From: Rheum nobile
Lineage: Eukaryota > Streptophyta > Magnoliopsida > Caryophyllales > Polygonaceae
Direction: 5' to 3'
NCBI GenBank assembly: GCA_027886185.1
Contig: WOAB01000142.1
Span: forward strand, 744,001 to 808,000
DNA length: 64,000 nucleotides
How positions within the stretch are numbered: position 1 is the first letter of the stretch; every line of letters starts with the position of its first letter. Shown here piece after piece: positions 46,273 through 59,438 of this stretch. The notes under the pieces are model-generated. The model worked only from the letters and a program-made list of their open reading frames with translations. It ran no database searches and was not told where the DNA came from. Both the position numbers and the translations under genes were made by a program.

Positions 46273-49200
46273 TATGTCTACTATATGAACATAGTGGATT
46301 CCTTTTTTTTTTGGATTAATTGATTTTAAGATAAAACATCACTAAGCTTATGTATTGGACTTATAAATATATGTGTGCTCGGTGCTTGTATCCCACCCCT
46401 AGTCTATTGAACCATATACTTTCATAAGATTTAATCCCTTTCAACTCTTATTTTTCCTATTCTTGTTAAGTAATTGGTTGTTAAAGAGATTATGGCCGAT
46501 CCTATTTGCACCGGCTGCAGAGTGCCAAATTGCACATGCAGTCCGTGCGGCGGTGGCTGCCGCGCGGCGGTGGGTGCCGACGGTGAATGTCGGAGGTGGC
46601 CGGCGGTGGATCGACCGAGTCGTACAAATTTTCGAGTTGAGTTCGGGTCAGGTTTAGGTCGAGTCGGGTTCTTCTTCGATATTTAAAAATATATTGAATT
46701 TTAAAATTATATCGAGTCTTAAAAAATATCGAGTCAGGTTCGGGTCGAGTTCTTAAAATTAACCGAAAAATTGTGATTGAAATCCACCGAAAGTAATTCA
46801 TTCACGGACGCAACAATAATTCTGATTGAAATCCATCGAATATTCTACCCTAAACCCTAAATCCTAAACCCATCACCGACGTCCATTAACAGCGAGATCG
46901 TCCATCACTGGCGAGATCGAACTCCCGGTACTACCATCGCGCGGCGGCTCCAGATCGAACTCCCTCCACGCGGCGCCCAAAGCACTCGTCGCCGGCCTAC
47001 GGCGGATTCCGCCGACACCCACCGCCGGCCGGCACTCATTGCCACGCGACAGTAAGTGCCGCGCGCCACTGACACGGTTCAAATAGCACCGTGTCAGGGC
47101 ACAAGTAGCTCACCCAGAGATTATATATGAACTTCTTTATGTTTATTAAATTTGTGTTTTTTTCTTCCTTTCATTTTTTTAAATCTTATATTATTTGAAT
47201 AATTATTTAAAATATAAAAAATCAATATAGTATAAATTGATCACTTATAAGCAATATGGCAATCATTTTTTTTTGAGTTTTAAACTATTAATGAAAATAT
47301 CGATAATCCAAGCAAAAAAAAAAAAAGGGAAATTCAAACCAAACACCACTATGGCACTATGTTCGACAATTTCCTGCGTGGGCCACTATATATACTATGT
47401 CCAACTGTCAGAGGAAGAGCCAAGAAAGGGTCACATGCAGTGCAAGAGATTTCATAAAAATATATACGTATATATAGAACGAAACCTGTAATTTTGTATA
47501 ATGCATATTGTTATTTTTTAAACGGTAAGAATTAGGCTTATATAGGATTTTTTCTGGGACACACTTGTCGATACGTTTTATATCGTTAATATCTGTAATT
47601 ACATATTAATAAAATTATAATTTTTTGATATTATCAAAGTATTCATTAAGACGAATCAAACAAGACCCCACATGACTATGTTTTTTTCTTATATATTGGA
47701 AGAAATCTCAAAAAAATTCTTCAATTATAAATAGTGTATAAAAACGAAATGGAAACGAAATAAAGGGACGGAGGGTGTATCTTTTAGTGACTTGTAAGTG
47801 ACCAGTGTATGTAATTTTATCTACTATTTAGGGTTCGTTTAAATTACTTAAGTTGCTGGCATCATTCTGTCATTAATAGAATAGGTTGTACTTAATCAAA
47901 TTCACAATTGTAATTAGATTGTCAGATTCTATATTAGCACATCATTCTGTCATTAATAGAATAGGTTGTACTTAATCATCTTTAAACCTAGTACCATAAG
48001 ATGCATCTTGTTGATTATAATGAGAAGGTTCTGCATGGTCAGCTGGCACCAATAAGTTGCTGGCATGATGACGATGCCCACAAATACAAACTCGATTGTC
48101 TTTAATTATTGATAGTACGTTGCATTAAATGGTGTCCCAATTACTCTTCCATCTGCTTTCTGTTCGGATTGATTAAGGATACTTCTTGTTTTTCAATTTA
48201 ACAAAAAAATTATGAACTTATATTCTCTTTTAGTCACATCCTGGACGTGTATGCTTTTAAATTAATACAAAATGCGACACGTTTAGCTATAAAAGAATAT
48301 GTAGCTAGTTTCGACGTTTCCACAATTCAATACAATTCCGTTCGGTTCGGACTTTAAGTTAAATTAAAGTGATTTAACTGAATTTAATTAAAAATTTAAG
48401 TCAGGATAACTAAATTTACTTATAAAGTCCGTTTGGTTCGTCAAAAAATTAAATCGATTTAAAGTGATTTAAAATGACTGAACTTACTAAAAAAATTAAG
48501 CTAGGAATCCTGATTTTTTTGATTTGAGGTGACTGAACTTAGCAAAAAAAATATCCAACTCCCAGTTCAGTTTTATTGAATTCAGTTATCTATTTCAGTT
48601 CAGTTTCAATCTAGTTCAGTCGTCAGCTTAAATTTTACCTTACAGCTTCAGTTCAGTTTTATACCCAGTTCAGTTTCAGTTCAATTCAGTCTTTGCGAAC
48701 CGAACATACCCTAAATATGAATAGATGCGATAGAGATAGCTTAATTATTATGTTTGTTAAATGAATTGGCAAACATACTTTAATAATTACTGTAAGTATT
48801 GGAGTAACTTGTAAATTACCATTGTTGCAAGAACAATTATTCGGTTGATTAATTGCAAATTGTCACCCCCAAAAAAATCCTCCTAATTTACCCTAATTCA
48901 TAATTATTTATGTAATTCAAATTCACCCGCACATTTTTTGTATAATCTATACTCGATTAAAAATAGATAATTAAGGGCTTGTTATTTGACAATATAACAC
49001 GCCTAATATGCCCGTGTCAACCAATATAAATCGAGGTCCATTAGAAATTTTTTGTGAATAAATGAATTAAATTAATAAAAAGTGTGATATACATATGATT
49101 TCGATATTAAAATTAATATGGGTTGCCCGGGTTTGAACCCGAAACTAGTTGGACGGAGTATATATTTTCCTTATTAAAAAACAAAGAGAAAAATCCCTCC

Positions 49201-49985
49201 CCAAACCGTGCTTGCAGTTTTAATTGCACATGGCTTTCCCTATATACACATCTAAAACTCTGTTACTTTCCTAGATGGAAAATTTAATATTCAATTAATT
49301 CAAATCCTATTACATGAACATTTCAAAATGGACATTGATGCATTTTTTTTATTTTCACTTATAGAACAACGACTTTTGTGAAATGAAGCAATTCTATAAG
49401 ATCGAAATTCACGTAACCCAATACTTTAAAGGAAAATGAATCTAATTGGAAGAGGTTCTCCTGATATTCTCCCCCAAATTCTCGATATACTAGCCGTCGG
49501 TGAACCATTACACTATTGGAAGAGCTCGCAACGACCATCATCCCTCTCTCGTCTTTCATCAATCCAATCGCTTTGGTTATGGATTTCGAGGCTAAAATAA
49601 CCATTTTGTAGTAGTGAATTTGTGTCTTATAAACATATAATGAACATTATATGGTCTTTTTATAAGATTTGAGAGTTTAAAAAACGCAAACACAAATATA
49701 CAACTACTATCGAAATCTGTATTTTCTAGTAATAAAGCGGTGAACATCATTTTTATATTGTGATGCAAATATGTGAATAAATGTGGTAAACATGTAAATG
49801 GACCGACAAAATTACATGCGCGCCCGAACGCACATGATGCGTTCTCAATACTCACCTAATGAACCGTTCTCACCCGAACCACTCCTACGGTTACAATCAA
49901 ATTATATCCCGTAATTATGGATCGTAACACTACGTTGCATCCACCTTCATCTATAATCACAACATGTTCACATCTATATATATAT
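46273..49985. other. Intergenic DNA with old repeats, no gene
   Basis: Contains a degenerate LTR-like block at about 46316-46425 that resembles the LTR at the right edge of the window. Also a GC-rich block (46490-47100) like the middles of the foldback elements, a 38-bp direct repeat (47861 and 47941), and a possible MITE with GTTCGGTTCG ends (about 48341-48708). No coding region with a recognisable domain was found. Confidence 0.55.
48341..48708. mobile_element. Possible MITE with GTTCGGTTCG inverted ends
   Basis: A 10-bp perfect inverted pair, GTTCGGTTCG near 48341 and CGAACCGAAC near 48697-48708, encloses AT-rich DNA with many TTCAGTT repeats. Target duplications were not resolved. Confidence 0.45.
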
Positions 49986-49989
49986 ATTG

Positions 49990-50720
49990 TAAAATGCAAT
50001 CTCCATTAAAGGAGATCTTGGCTTTGAAGAACGCCTTTCATGGAATCAAGCATCTATGGCCAAAGCTATTTTTGACATGAATCACCACAATCTCAACAAT
50101 AGTAGCTACCACAGTCAATGGGTTCAACATCAACTCTCCACTTCAACAATCTGGGATGTTCAGTCGGGCACCAATGATAGCTGGACTTGGAGGGGGATTC
50201 TCCATATTCGAGACATCGATCCTTATATATACTTGATGATACAACTTAATTACTATTTCTCTCATACGCCCAAATGGCAGATTTTGTTCACAGGGAGGGA
50301 GCCTATGATTTGCTTCGTGATAATGGTGCTCTTGTGCCCTGATCGAATATTATTTGGAAGGGCATCCACAACCGGCTACCAACTAAAGACAGGATGTAGA
50401 TGACCGACTTGACTTGTGTGCTTTGCCACAGGGATTTAATTAGAGACTAATGATCACTTATGGCACAATTGTGATTTTGACTCGATTGCTTAACTGGCTC
50501 AAATGGCCTACCCTACCCTACCCAGTAGCTTTCAAGAGTGCATCTCTCAAGTGACCTCCATCCAGGGCCAACGAAGGTGGAACTTTTGACTAGATCTCTA
50601 CCTACCTTCGTTTATTCCATCTGGCACACCCGCAACCAAGCAACTTTCCAATCTCATTCACCTTCAGCGGACAACTGTTTCGAATAGGTTGTCCTCCTCA
50701 TCACTAGAGGACTACTCTTA
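49990..50720 (+). pseudogene. LINE ORF2 zf-RVT-type remnant
   Basis: Broken frames encode LKNAFHGIKHLWPK, a WTWRGIL segment, and a LPTKDRM...CVLCHRDLIRD segment. These are typical of the zinc-binding region downstream of reverse transcriptase in plant LINEs. Several stops and frameshifts are present. Confidence 0.6.
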
Positions 50721-51720
50721 CATAGTAAACGAATGGATGATGCCACAGCCACAGCCACGTGGCTACGCGTTCTTAACATTAGGTGATCTTGGTTGCTTGT
50801 ATTGCTCATTTGCTTTTGATTGTCTCTTTTGAACCTACTTTAGCTCTCTATGAGCTTTGGTGATTTTGTCCAAGGCTCTTCTTGAGCCATGTACAATTTC
50901 TATTTTAATGAAATTTTACCTTTAAAAAAAATGCAATCTCCATTAATGACCATCTAAGTTATTATAGGTTTAAAATATTCACAAAATTGCACCAAAATTA
51001 AAATCTATACATCTATATATACATACACATTAAAGTAACACTTTGCTCAATAAGTTTTGTATAATTTGATATAATTTACATGACTTGTTATTACAAATTT
51101 AAAATATATTATATAAATTATAAATTTATAATGTACTTTAATACATGACATTTTATTCTAACATGTGCTGATTATATATAATATCTATTTATCTATCTAT
51201 ATATATAATATAAAATGAGTTCTTGATAATTAATTTCTATTCCATTTATTATAGATTTAGAATAATTTTTTTAACCAAACTCTATTATAGTTTAACAAAA
51301 AAAATCCTAGAAGTATGTTATTTCAATCAAAAACCCTTTCATTTATGAGTATGTTGTTATTCTACTTTTGAATTTGAATTACTAAGTTTGTTTTTGTCAA
51401 TTTGAAAATTTGAATTATTACTATTCAATAACGATTCATAATTCTCAATCTCATCAATTAAAAAATACCCAATAATGAAACAGTCGTGTAAAAAAATCCA
51501 TGAAACGCATTGTGCGATATAATTCCAACTAATATTCTCAATTGATCTCATTAATCATTAATTTGACCCAAATAAGACATATATATTACAAATATATTAT
51601 TTAACCTTTGTTAATATTTCCATATGCTAACCACACTTTTCTACTTCTTTTTATTTTCATTTTCATTTCTCATCAACTTTTTTGTATTCCTTACAAACTA
51701 GTGAATATTATTTTAATATA
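50721..51720. other. AT-rich spacer
   Basis: Low-complexity AT-rich DNA with short TATC and TA runs near 51175-51210. I see no gene or classifiable repeat. Confidence 0.5.
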
Positions 51721-51734
51721 TTACAAACAACGCC

Positions 51735-52163
51735 AATGGTACTTCTAGGGCCACATACCCCGGGCGGTATTGGTGCCCGTAATCGGGATAATGCCCCCCT
51801 GTAAGTTTCTCTCCAAGGCGAGTATCGAGGATGCTCGTGAGTGATTGAGGCTTGGTCAGCTTGATACCAATCTCCATATTCTTCGCGTGGGTCCATTGGG
51901 ACGTACGACTCTGGGTGAGCTCGTGCTGTTTGGCGCTGTGGCGGAGCTGGCTCTTGCATAGGGAGCTCTTGGTGGGCTTTTTGCCATCTACGGAACTGGC
52001 AGAATTGCTCCCACTCTTCGTCGTTCATGAGCACCTCCCGCGTGCTATTGCTGGGTGCTCCTTTTGGTGATGACACTTCCTCTTCGACTCCTACTGATGG
52101 ATCTCCGTGTGCGGTGGCCATTTTCACTCGTGGTGCCGGACTTAGCTGCGCGAGGACGTCCAC
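51735..52163 (-). pseudogene. Truncated Ty3/gypsy gag start, second copy
   Basis: The first ~140 gag residues match the gag at the left edge of the window (DVLAQLSPA, DEEWEQFCQFR, YADWFQ/YGDWYQ-type blocks). A frameshift in a G run comes near 51800, and similarity stops at about 51735. The rest of the element is absent, so only LTR plus gag start remain. Confidence 0.78.
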
Positions 52164-52177
52164 ACGGTCGGCGCCAG

Positions 52178-53139
<962 letters not shown>

Positions 53140-53239
53140 GAGGCTCTCCGGGAGGTAGAAGCAAGACATAGTGTATGTCGGGATTGCTTGGGCCACCGAC
53201 TTGATTAAGATCTCCTTTCTAGCCCGGGAGAGAGCCTTT

Positions 53240-54600
53240 TCCTTCTAGCCCTTCAGCTTCTTCCAAATCCGCTCCTTGATTCCCTCGAAGATCGCCTTTT
53301 TTGATCGACCAATCATAGTAGGAAGGCCAAGATAGCGTTCGTGCTTGTCGACCTCGCGGATACCCAAGACTTGTTGCAATTCAGCCCGCCTATGCGTTCC
53401 AACATTCTTGCTAAATGAGACCTCAGATTTTGCAAGGTTTACTTGTTGACCCGACACCGCTCTGTATCCTGGGAGGATACTAGCAATTTCACGTCCTTGT
53501 TGACAAGTTGCCCTTGCAAACAACACGCAATCATCAACAAATAATAGGTGGGACACGGAAGGGGCACCTCTCGCAATCTTAATTCCTTTAATACACCCTT
53601 GTAATTCGTTGCTGCATCTAATCATACTAGAGAGTCCCTCGGCACAAAAGAAAAAGGTAAGGAGACAGAGGGTTGCCTTGCCTTAATCCTCTTTGAGGAG
53701 TGAAGGAGGGGGACGGGGTTCCATCCATCAAAACCGAGAAGGAAACTGTTGACACACACCTCATGATCAACTGCACCCAACTTTCAGCAAACCCCAAATG
53801 CCTCAAACCAAGCTCCAAATAACTCCACTCTACACGGTCATAGGCCTTCTCCATATCAAGCTTCAGAGCCATGTAACCACTACCCTTAGAGTGGCGGGTT
53901 TTCATTTAGTGGAAGACCTCGAAAGCCGCAACAACATTATCAGTGATTACGTGCCCTGGGATGAAAACACTTTGACTCTGCAAAACAATCTTATTCAAGC
54001 AGCTTTTCAATCTACTAGATAACACATTAGAAATAATTTTGTAAAGAACATTGCAAAGGCTAATTGGTTTGAGATCCTTCATGCGGCAGGGTTCATTCAC
54101 TTTCGGGCCCAACGATATGCCATAATTTTTTTATAAAAGAGAGCCGACATACGGTCGAGACCCAGGGATTTGGTAGGCTGCATTGAAAAGAGTGCGTTTC
54201 GTACCTAGTCTACGAAAAGGGGCGTGACAGCTCAAGGTTGTCCTCGCTCGAATCCGTGGATACTTGGTCTCGGGTCAGGACTGAAATCAGATTTGAAGAT
54301 GGACTGAAAATAATTGACCGCCACGTACCTTCATCTTCCCTTTAGAGCCCGTCCATTCCCGGCCCCCATCATCAACAAGCTTCCTAATTTTATTCCGTTT
54401 CCTCCTTCGAGATGCCTTCGCATTTGTCAAGGGTCTGGCAAAATACCCCCAACTTTGTCCTCATGTTGTGCACATCCTCACAAAGCCTACTGAGGAGTTG
54501 GATAGTATGTCGCTTGTCATCCTTTTGTAGATCTGATGGCTGGACTTGGAATAAACTTTGGGGGATCAAGACAGTGCCGAGGGTCAAGTCGATCGTTTAT
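53240..54600 (-). pseudogene. LINE (L1-type) reverse transcriptase remnant
   Basis: Broken minus-strand frames give RT blocks in order: DLKPISLCNVLYKII, LKLDMEKAYDRVEW, QRGLRQGNPLSPYLF, then LLFVDDCVLFARA (the catalytic x-x-D-D box) and KHERYLGLPTMIG. Stops and frameshifts at about 53627 and 53905 and above 54112 show it is dead. Upstream, 54112-54590 keeps a weak pre-RT segment. Confidence 0.85.
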
Positions 54601-54639
54601 GTGACGCGCTTGTAAGAAACTAGGTGTTGCCGTGTAAGT

Positions 54640-55187
54640 CAAAACGACGATTTGTGCGTTGTCCAGTGTGGGCGACCTGAGACCTTTAGCTATTCGCGCT
54701 CTTTTGCTTGTCCAGTGGCTAGGAAACTTTGGCGTCTTCTTCCGGGAGCTTTCATATGGGGCGAGCGCGCTCAATCCTTTGTCGGAGTTAGTAATTCCTT
54801 CAGCGCAGATGTACTTCAAGTTTGGGCTGCTGTAGCTTATGGGCTAGAAATGTACGTGAGGGTGTTTGAAGGAATAGTGGCAGCATGTGTTCCAGGATGC
54901 AGTAGCTCTCCAAGAGGAATTTCTAACTTCTACAAAGCGCCTTGAAGTCGTTCCTGAACCGGGGCCGTCGAAATGGACGAAACCACCTAGCTAGGGGAGT
55001 CATCAAGCTCAACTGTGACGCGTCGGTTTTGGAGTCCTTTGGCTGCTGTACGGGCTTTGTTGCTAGAAATGAGGAGGGAAGACTTCGCTGTGCAGGGTCA
55101 AAGCGAATCCAAGCTACTGATCATGTGGAGTTAGCTGAGGCGGAGGCATTGTTGTGGGCACTGCAAGTGGCTGCCAATCACGGTTAG
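54640..55187 (+). pseudogene. LINE zinc-binding and RNase H remnant, opposite strand
   Basis: The first part encodes CGRPETFSYSRSFACPVARKLW (zf-RVT type). After a frame change near 54945 it continues as LNCDASVLESFG, GFVARNEEGRL and LAEAEALLWALQ, an RNase H domain start. It faces away from the RT piece to its left, so the two are either separate insertions or an inverted break. Confidence 0.72.
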
Positions 55188-55319
55188 AAGACATGCAAAC
55201 TGAGTAAAGCTACAAGTCTTTGTACAATTTTAAAACGTGGTGCTTTCAAACCCTAACGAATCAAATTCTATAACTTAATTATAAGTATTTTAAAAACTAT
55301 ATTTTAAGATGTAAAACAG

Positions 55320-55530
55320 ATTCGATTTGCTCCTTAGAGCCACCAAAAGAGAGAAACAAAGATCAAAGAAAATACTGAAAGATTGTTATTCTGTTATGAC
55401 AATCACAAACTAATATAGAGAGTTTTATATGTCCAACCTAACTACCGTAACAAACTCATCTAATAACCTTTATGACTGGACCCCACATCGACTAATCACC
55501 TACTAACCCCTATACTCTCCATATCCCCCT
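55320..55530 (-). repeat. Probable 3' LTR part of the copia element
   Basis: On the minus strand, directly after the RNase H end, comes a purine tract (AAGGGGGATATGGAGAG). A stretch with an ATATAAAAC promoter-like box near 55430 follows. Exact LTR borders cannot be set because the 5' LTR is missing. Confidence 0.5.
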
Positions 55531-56134
55531 TCAAGCTCGACATTAGAGAGGAAAGACAAGTCTAAGCTTGCAAGCCGAAAACCGATGCTGAAGAGGTCTA
55601 AGGCTGTAGTAAGAATATCAACTAGGTGTAGGGATGAAGGGACATGCACACTTTTGAGCAAACTCTCTTGAACCATATCTCTCACAAAATGGAAATCAAT
55701 ACGAAGGTGTTTCGTACAGTCATGAAAGACTGGATTAGTAGCCAAATGTTGAGCTACCTTGTTGTCGCAATGCAAGGGAATATGGAGATTGATAGATATA
55801 CCAAGATCCAATAAAACACCATGAACCCATACAATTTCACTAGCAGCCATGGACATACTTTTATACTCACTATTAGCAGAGTACTTAGACACAATTTTAT
55901 GCTTTTTAGTCTTTCAAGCAATTAGGAATTTGCCAAAAAACACACAATAACCTTAAAAAGATCGACATGTGAATGTACAACTACCCCAATCCGCATCACT
56001 TAAAGCAGAAAGTTCTGGATCAGAGGCGATACAGTATGAAAGTGAGATATTAAATGTGCCACGAAGATATCGAAGAAGATACAATGCTGCCGGATGATGT
56101 GGAACACGAGAAGAAGTGATAAATTGACTAAGTT

Positions 56135-57046
56135 TGATGAAGGATCATCCAACTCACTATCAAGGGCACCTACATTAGAAGATGAAGTACTTGGTGAACC
56201 ATCATGTGCTAAGGGAGCTAGCCATGACCGAACCCATTGCAAGATTTGTTCTAGTAGTTTAGCCAAGAGTGATCACGAAGGGCCCCACAATCATAGTACA
56301 AGCACCAGCCAAGACTTGTTTTATTTGCTTATTTTTAAGTGTATTTTGGACACCTTTTTGGGTTTGTTTTAGGCCTACTTTTGGGCTGCCTTAGTTAGGC
56401 CTTTTTGGGCTTGTTTGGGCCGACTCCCCTAGGAGTATTTGTTGTTTTCAGCATGTAGAAGTGAATTTTTGGAACACATTTGTTGCCTTGGGCACAATGG
56501 AAACGAGAGCTCCCAAGGGAGTGTTTCTCATGGTTGATTCGAAGAGCTTGGTTTGACTTGCGTTATGTCGATCTCCTCCATAAGATTGGTGTTCGTAGGC
56601 GTCCACAAGCATCCTTCTCGTGCTCCTTGGATTCGTCCATGGTTGTGTGAGATTGTAGAAGGAAGGGTTTTTTTGTCATTTGGTTTGGTTCTTGGAGACC
56701 TTCGAGCTCCTTGGGTTTCTCCATTGTTCAACTCGGTTCTCCCTATATCCCCTCTTGTTTGTTGTTGTTCATTTCAGTTTTCTAATGTTCTTCTTGCCGA
56801 GTTCTAAGGTGTAAGATTCTAAGATTGTATTGGTTTGGTTGGTCTCTTGTTCATTTGACTTGGGTCTTGAAGTGATTTATATTCAAGGTTCTTTCATTAT
56901 TTCAAGTTGGTTTTCCTTCATACCTTCTAATGTCTTCACCTCAGTTTTCATGCATCTTGAGCATTTCTAACCTTGTTCTTTGTGGTTTCTTCTTGTTGAG
57001 TCACTTGGCGTCAAGATCGGGCCATTCACGGCTAATCCCCGCATCA
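56135..57046 (+). repeat. 5' LTR of the small chromovirus derivative, promoter box deleted
   Basis: Matches the 3' LTR except for scattered base changes and a 15-bp deletion at about 56438, which removes the TATTTAAG box seen at 58813-58820. The gap lies between two TTT triplets, as expected from slippage or end joining. Confidence 0.88.
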
Positions 57047-57049
57047 AAT

Positions 57050-57062
57050 TGGTATCAGAGCT
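57050..57062 (+). promoter_or_regulatory. Primer-binding site for initiator methionine tRNA
   Basis: TGGTATCAGAGCT three bases after the LTR end, the standard sequence for initiator Met tRNA priming in plant elements. Confidence 0.85.
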
Positions 57063-58511
57063 CCGGTTCGACGCCAAGCCACCACCCCAGCCGAGCCACC
57101 TTTCGGTTAGCTCCTTTGAGTATTCTTTCCATTTCTTCTTGTGTTTTCTTGCTTTGTTGTGGTTAGTTTGTTTTTGCTTGTGCTTGTGTATTTGTGGACT
57201 TGTTGCCATCATCCCCCTTCAGCCACCACTCCAAAAACCCCCCAAAGAAAACCCTTACCAACGAGCCTTGCAAATCTGCAAACAAAAAAAAAATAAAAAA
57301 ATTTTGCTCCGCCGACCGGAACACCCTTCTGCCGCCTTGTCTGCCGCCGTGCCACCACCTAGCAACACCCAGCCCACCACCACAGAACCCCCCCAGCCGG
57401 CCATGCCTTGCTTGCTTGAATATTGAAACTTAACTTGTGCATGTGATTTGGATCATTTTTGGCAAAGGAACATATTGCTTTCTTTCTAGTCCATTTTGGT
57501 TGTCTTAGGAAGATTGGGAAAGTGCCAAAATCAGCCCCTTAGCAGCCTTGTTTGGGGTAGTGTGTTGAAAGCTACCTATTGACATTAGTGGCAAAGGATC
57601 CAAACTTCTTTCCCTCTTCCACATTTCGGCCACACCCCCTGTATTCCTACAAATCAGCCTTTGCTTCATGAAGTCAAAGTCAAGGGAAAAGAAAGAGCAG
57701 CCCATATATAATGTCCATTTTGCTGCTGCACGGATTTACAAAAAAAAAAAAAGAGAAAGAAAAGAGAATGCATGCATGCATTGTACGTGATTGTGTTGGT
57801 GCTCTTTCCTTGATATCTTCAAGTGTTTGTTGATCTCTACAAGCCCCATCCCAAGCTTGATATCCTACTCACCTTGCCCAAACACATTTCATATCATTGG
57901 CAATTGTTCACAAGTTCATGAGTATTGGTAATGCAAGCTAGTTATGACATTGTTTTGTTGAGTCTCCTAAACACTTTTCATTGTGTCTTCTTTTCTTGTT
58001 GTTTGATTCTAGCCGTGTGCTTCCTTGTTGCATTTTGGTTTGTTGTTAATCCCTTTGTGTTCAGCCGTGCTTGAGCCAATTGTATCTCTTCTTTTGAGTC
58101 CATTTCCAAGGTTCCATACACACATTTAGCTCAACCAAACTGAATTTCCCATCATCTTAAGTCCAAGAGCTAATCCACATTGATTTGTGTTGTCTAAGAT
58201 CACCAAGCTCACTTGGAGTTTTTGATCCACTCAAGGCAGATTATTGTCCATAAGCATGCATCGACATCAACAAGAGAGTGAGCAATAAACACACGAGTGC
58301 AAACACATTGTGAGGTTATTTGATTTATCACTAACCTTAACAAGTTTATTTTAGTGTGTTATCATGTCTCCTACAGCTTGTCCATCATAAGGCACACATG
58401 TGAAGTGCATTCGGAATTGAATGAACATACAAGGACCAAGCTACTACAAAAGGCGAAGTACAATGCATACAAACTTAGATTCGGGTCGAATCTTCTTCAA
58501 GAAGGGGAGAA

Positions 58512-59438
58512 TGATGAAGGATCATCCATCTCACTATCAAGGGCACCTACATTAGAAGATGAAGTACTTGGTGAACCATCATGTGCTAAGGGAGCTAGCC
58601 ATGACCGAACCCATTGCAAGATTTGTTCTAGTAGTTCAGCCAAGAGTGATCACGAAGGGCCCCACAATCATAGTACAAGCACCAGCCAATACTTGTTTTA
58701 TTTGCTTATTTTTAAGTGTATTTTGGACACCTTTTTGGGTTTGTTTTAGGGCTACTTTTGGGCTGCCTTAGTTAGGCCTTTTTGGGCTTGTTTGGGCCGA
58801 CTCCCCTAGGAGTATTTAAGGCCAAGTCCTTTGTTGTTTTCAGCATGTAGAAGTGAATTTTTGGAACACATTTGTTGCCTTGGGCACAATGGAAACGAGA
58901 GCTCCCAAGGGAGTGTTTCTCATGGTTGATTCGAAGAGCTTGGTTTGACTTGCGTTATGTCGATCTCCTCCATAAGATTGGTGTTCGTAGGCGTCCACAA
59001 GCATCCTTCTCGTGCTCCTTGGATTCGTCCTTGGTTGTGTGAGATTGTAGAAGGAAGGGTTGTTTTGTCATTTGGTTTGGTTCTTGGAGACCTTCGAGCT
59101 CCTTGGGTTTCTCCATTGTTCAACTCGGTTCTCCCTATATCCCCTCTTATTTGTTGTTGTTCATTTCAGTTTTCTAATGTTCTTCTTGTCGAGTTCTAAG
59201 GTGTAAGATTCTAAGATTGTATTGGTTTGGTTGGTCTCTTGTTCATTTGACTTGGGTCTTGAAGTGATTTATATTCAAGGTTCTTTCATTATTTCAAGTT
59301 GGTTTTCCTTCATACCTTCTAATGTCTTCACCTCAGTTTTCGTGCATCTTGAGCATTTCTAACCTTGTTCTTTGTGGTTTCTTCTTGTTGAGTCACTTGG
59401 CGTCAAGATCGGGACATTCGCGGCTAATCCCCGCATCA
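58512..59438 (+). repeat. 3' LTR of the small chromovirus derivative
   Basis: A 927-bp LTR with an intact TATTTAAG box. An open frame from the interior (58354) crosses the purine tract into this LTR and stops at 58749. Its EGENDEGSS start parallels the pol end in the full-length chromovirus. Confidence 0.88.

Larger units (their letters stand above)
56135..59438 (+). mobile_element. Small non-autonomous chromovirus derivative nested in the copia element
   Basis: LTRs at 56135-57046 (912 bp) and 58512-59438 (927 bp) flank only 1,465 bp. The 5-bp duplication AAGTT is perfect (56130-56134, 59439-59443). A primer-binding site TGGTATCAGAG follows the left LTR (57050), and a tract GAAGGGGAGAA precedes the right LTR. 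The interior has no gag, RT or integrase; only its last ~110 bp (58400-58511) looks like the end of a pol frame. The LTR start, tract and TATTTAAG box resemble those of the chromovirus at 4469, so it is a deletion derivative or a parasite of that group. The LTRs differ by about a dozen bases plus one 15-bp gap. Confidence 0.88.

Noticed and set aside
47765..47785. GGGACGGAGGG, like a Stowaway MITE end
   Set aside because: The opposite terminal repeat and a TA duplication could not be found, so no element is called.
49120..49150. CGGGTTTGAACCCG, resembling a tRNA T-arm
   Set aside because: Only an isolated palindrome; no D-arm or acceptor stem around it.
56553..56807. 84-codon frame, near-identical at 58945-59199
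   Set aside because: Located within the two LTRs of the small chromovirus derivative; duplication explains the similarity.
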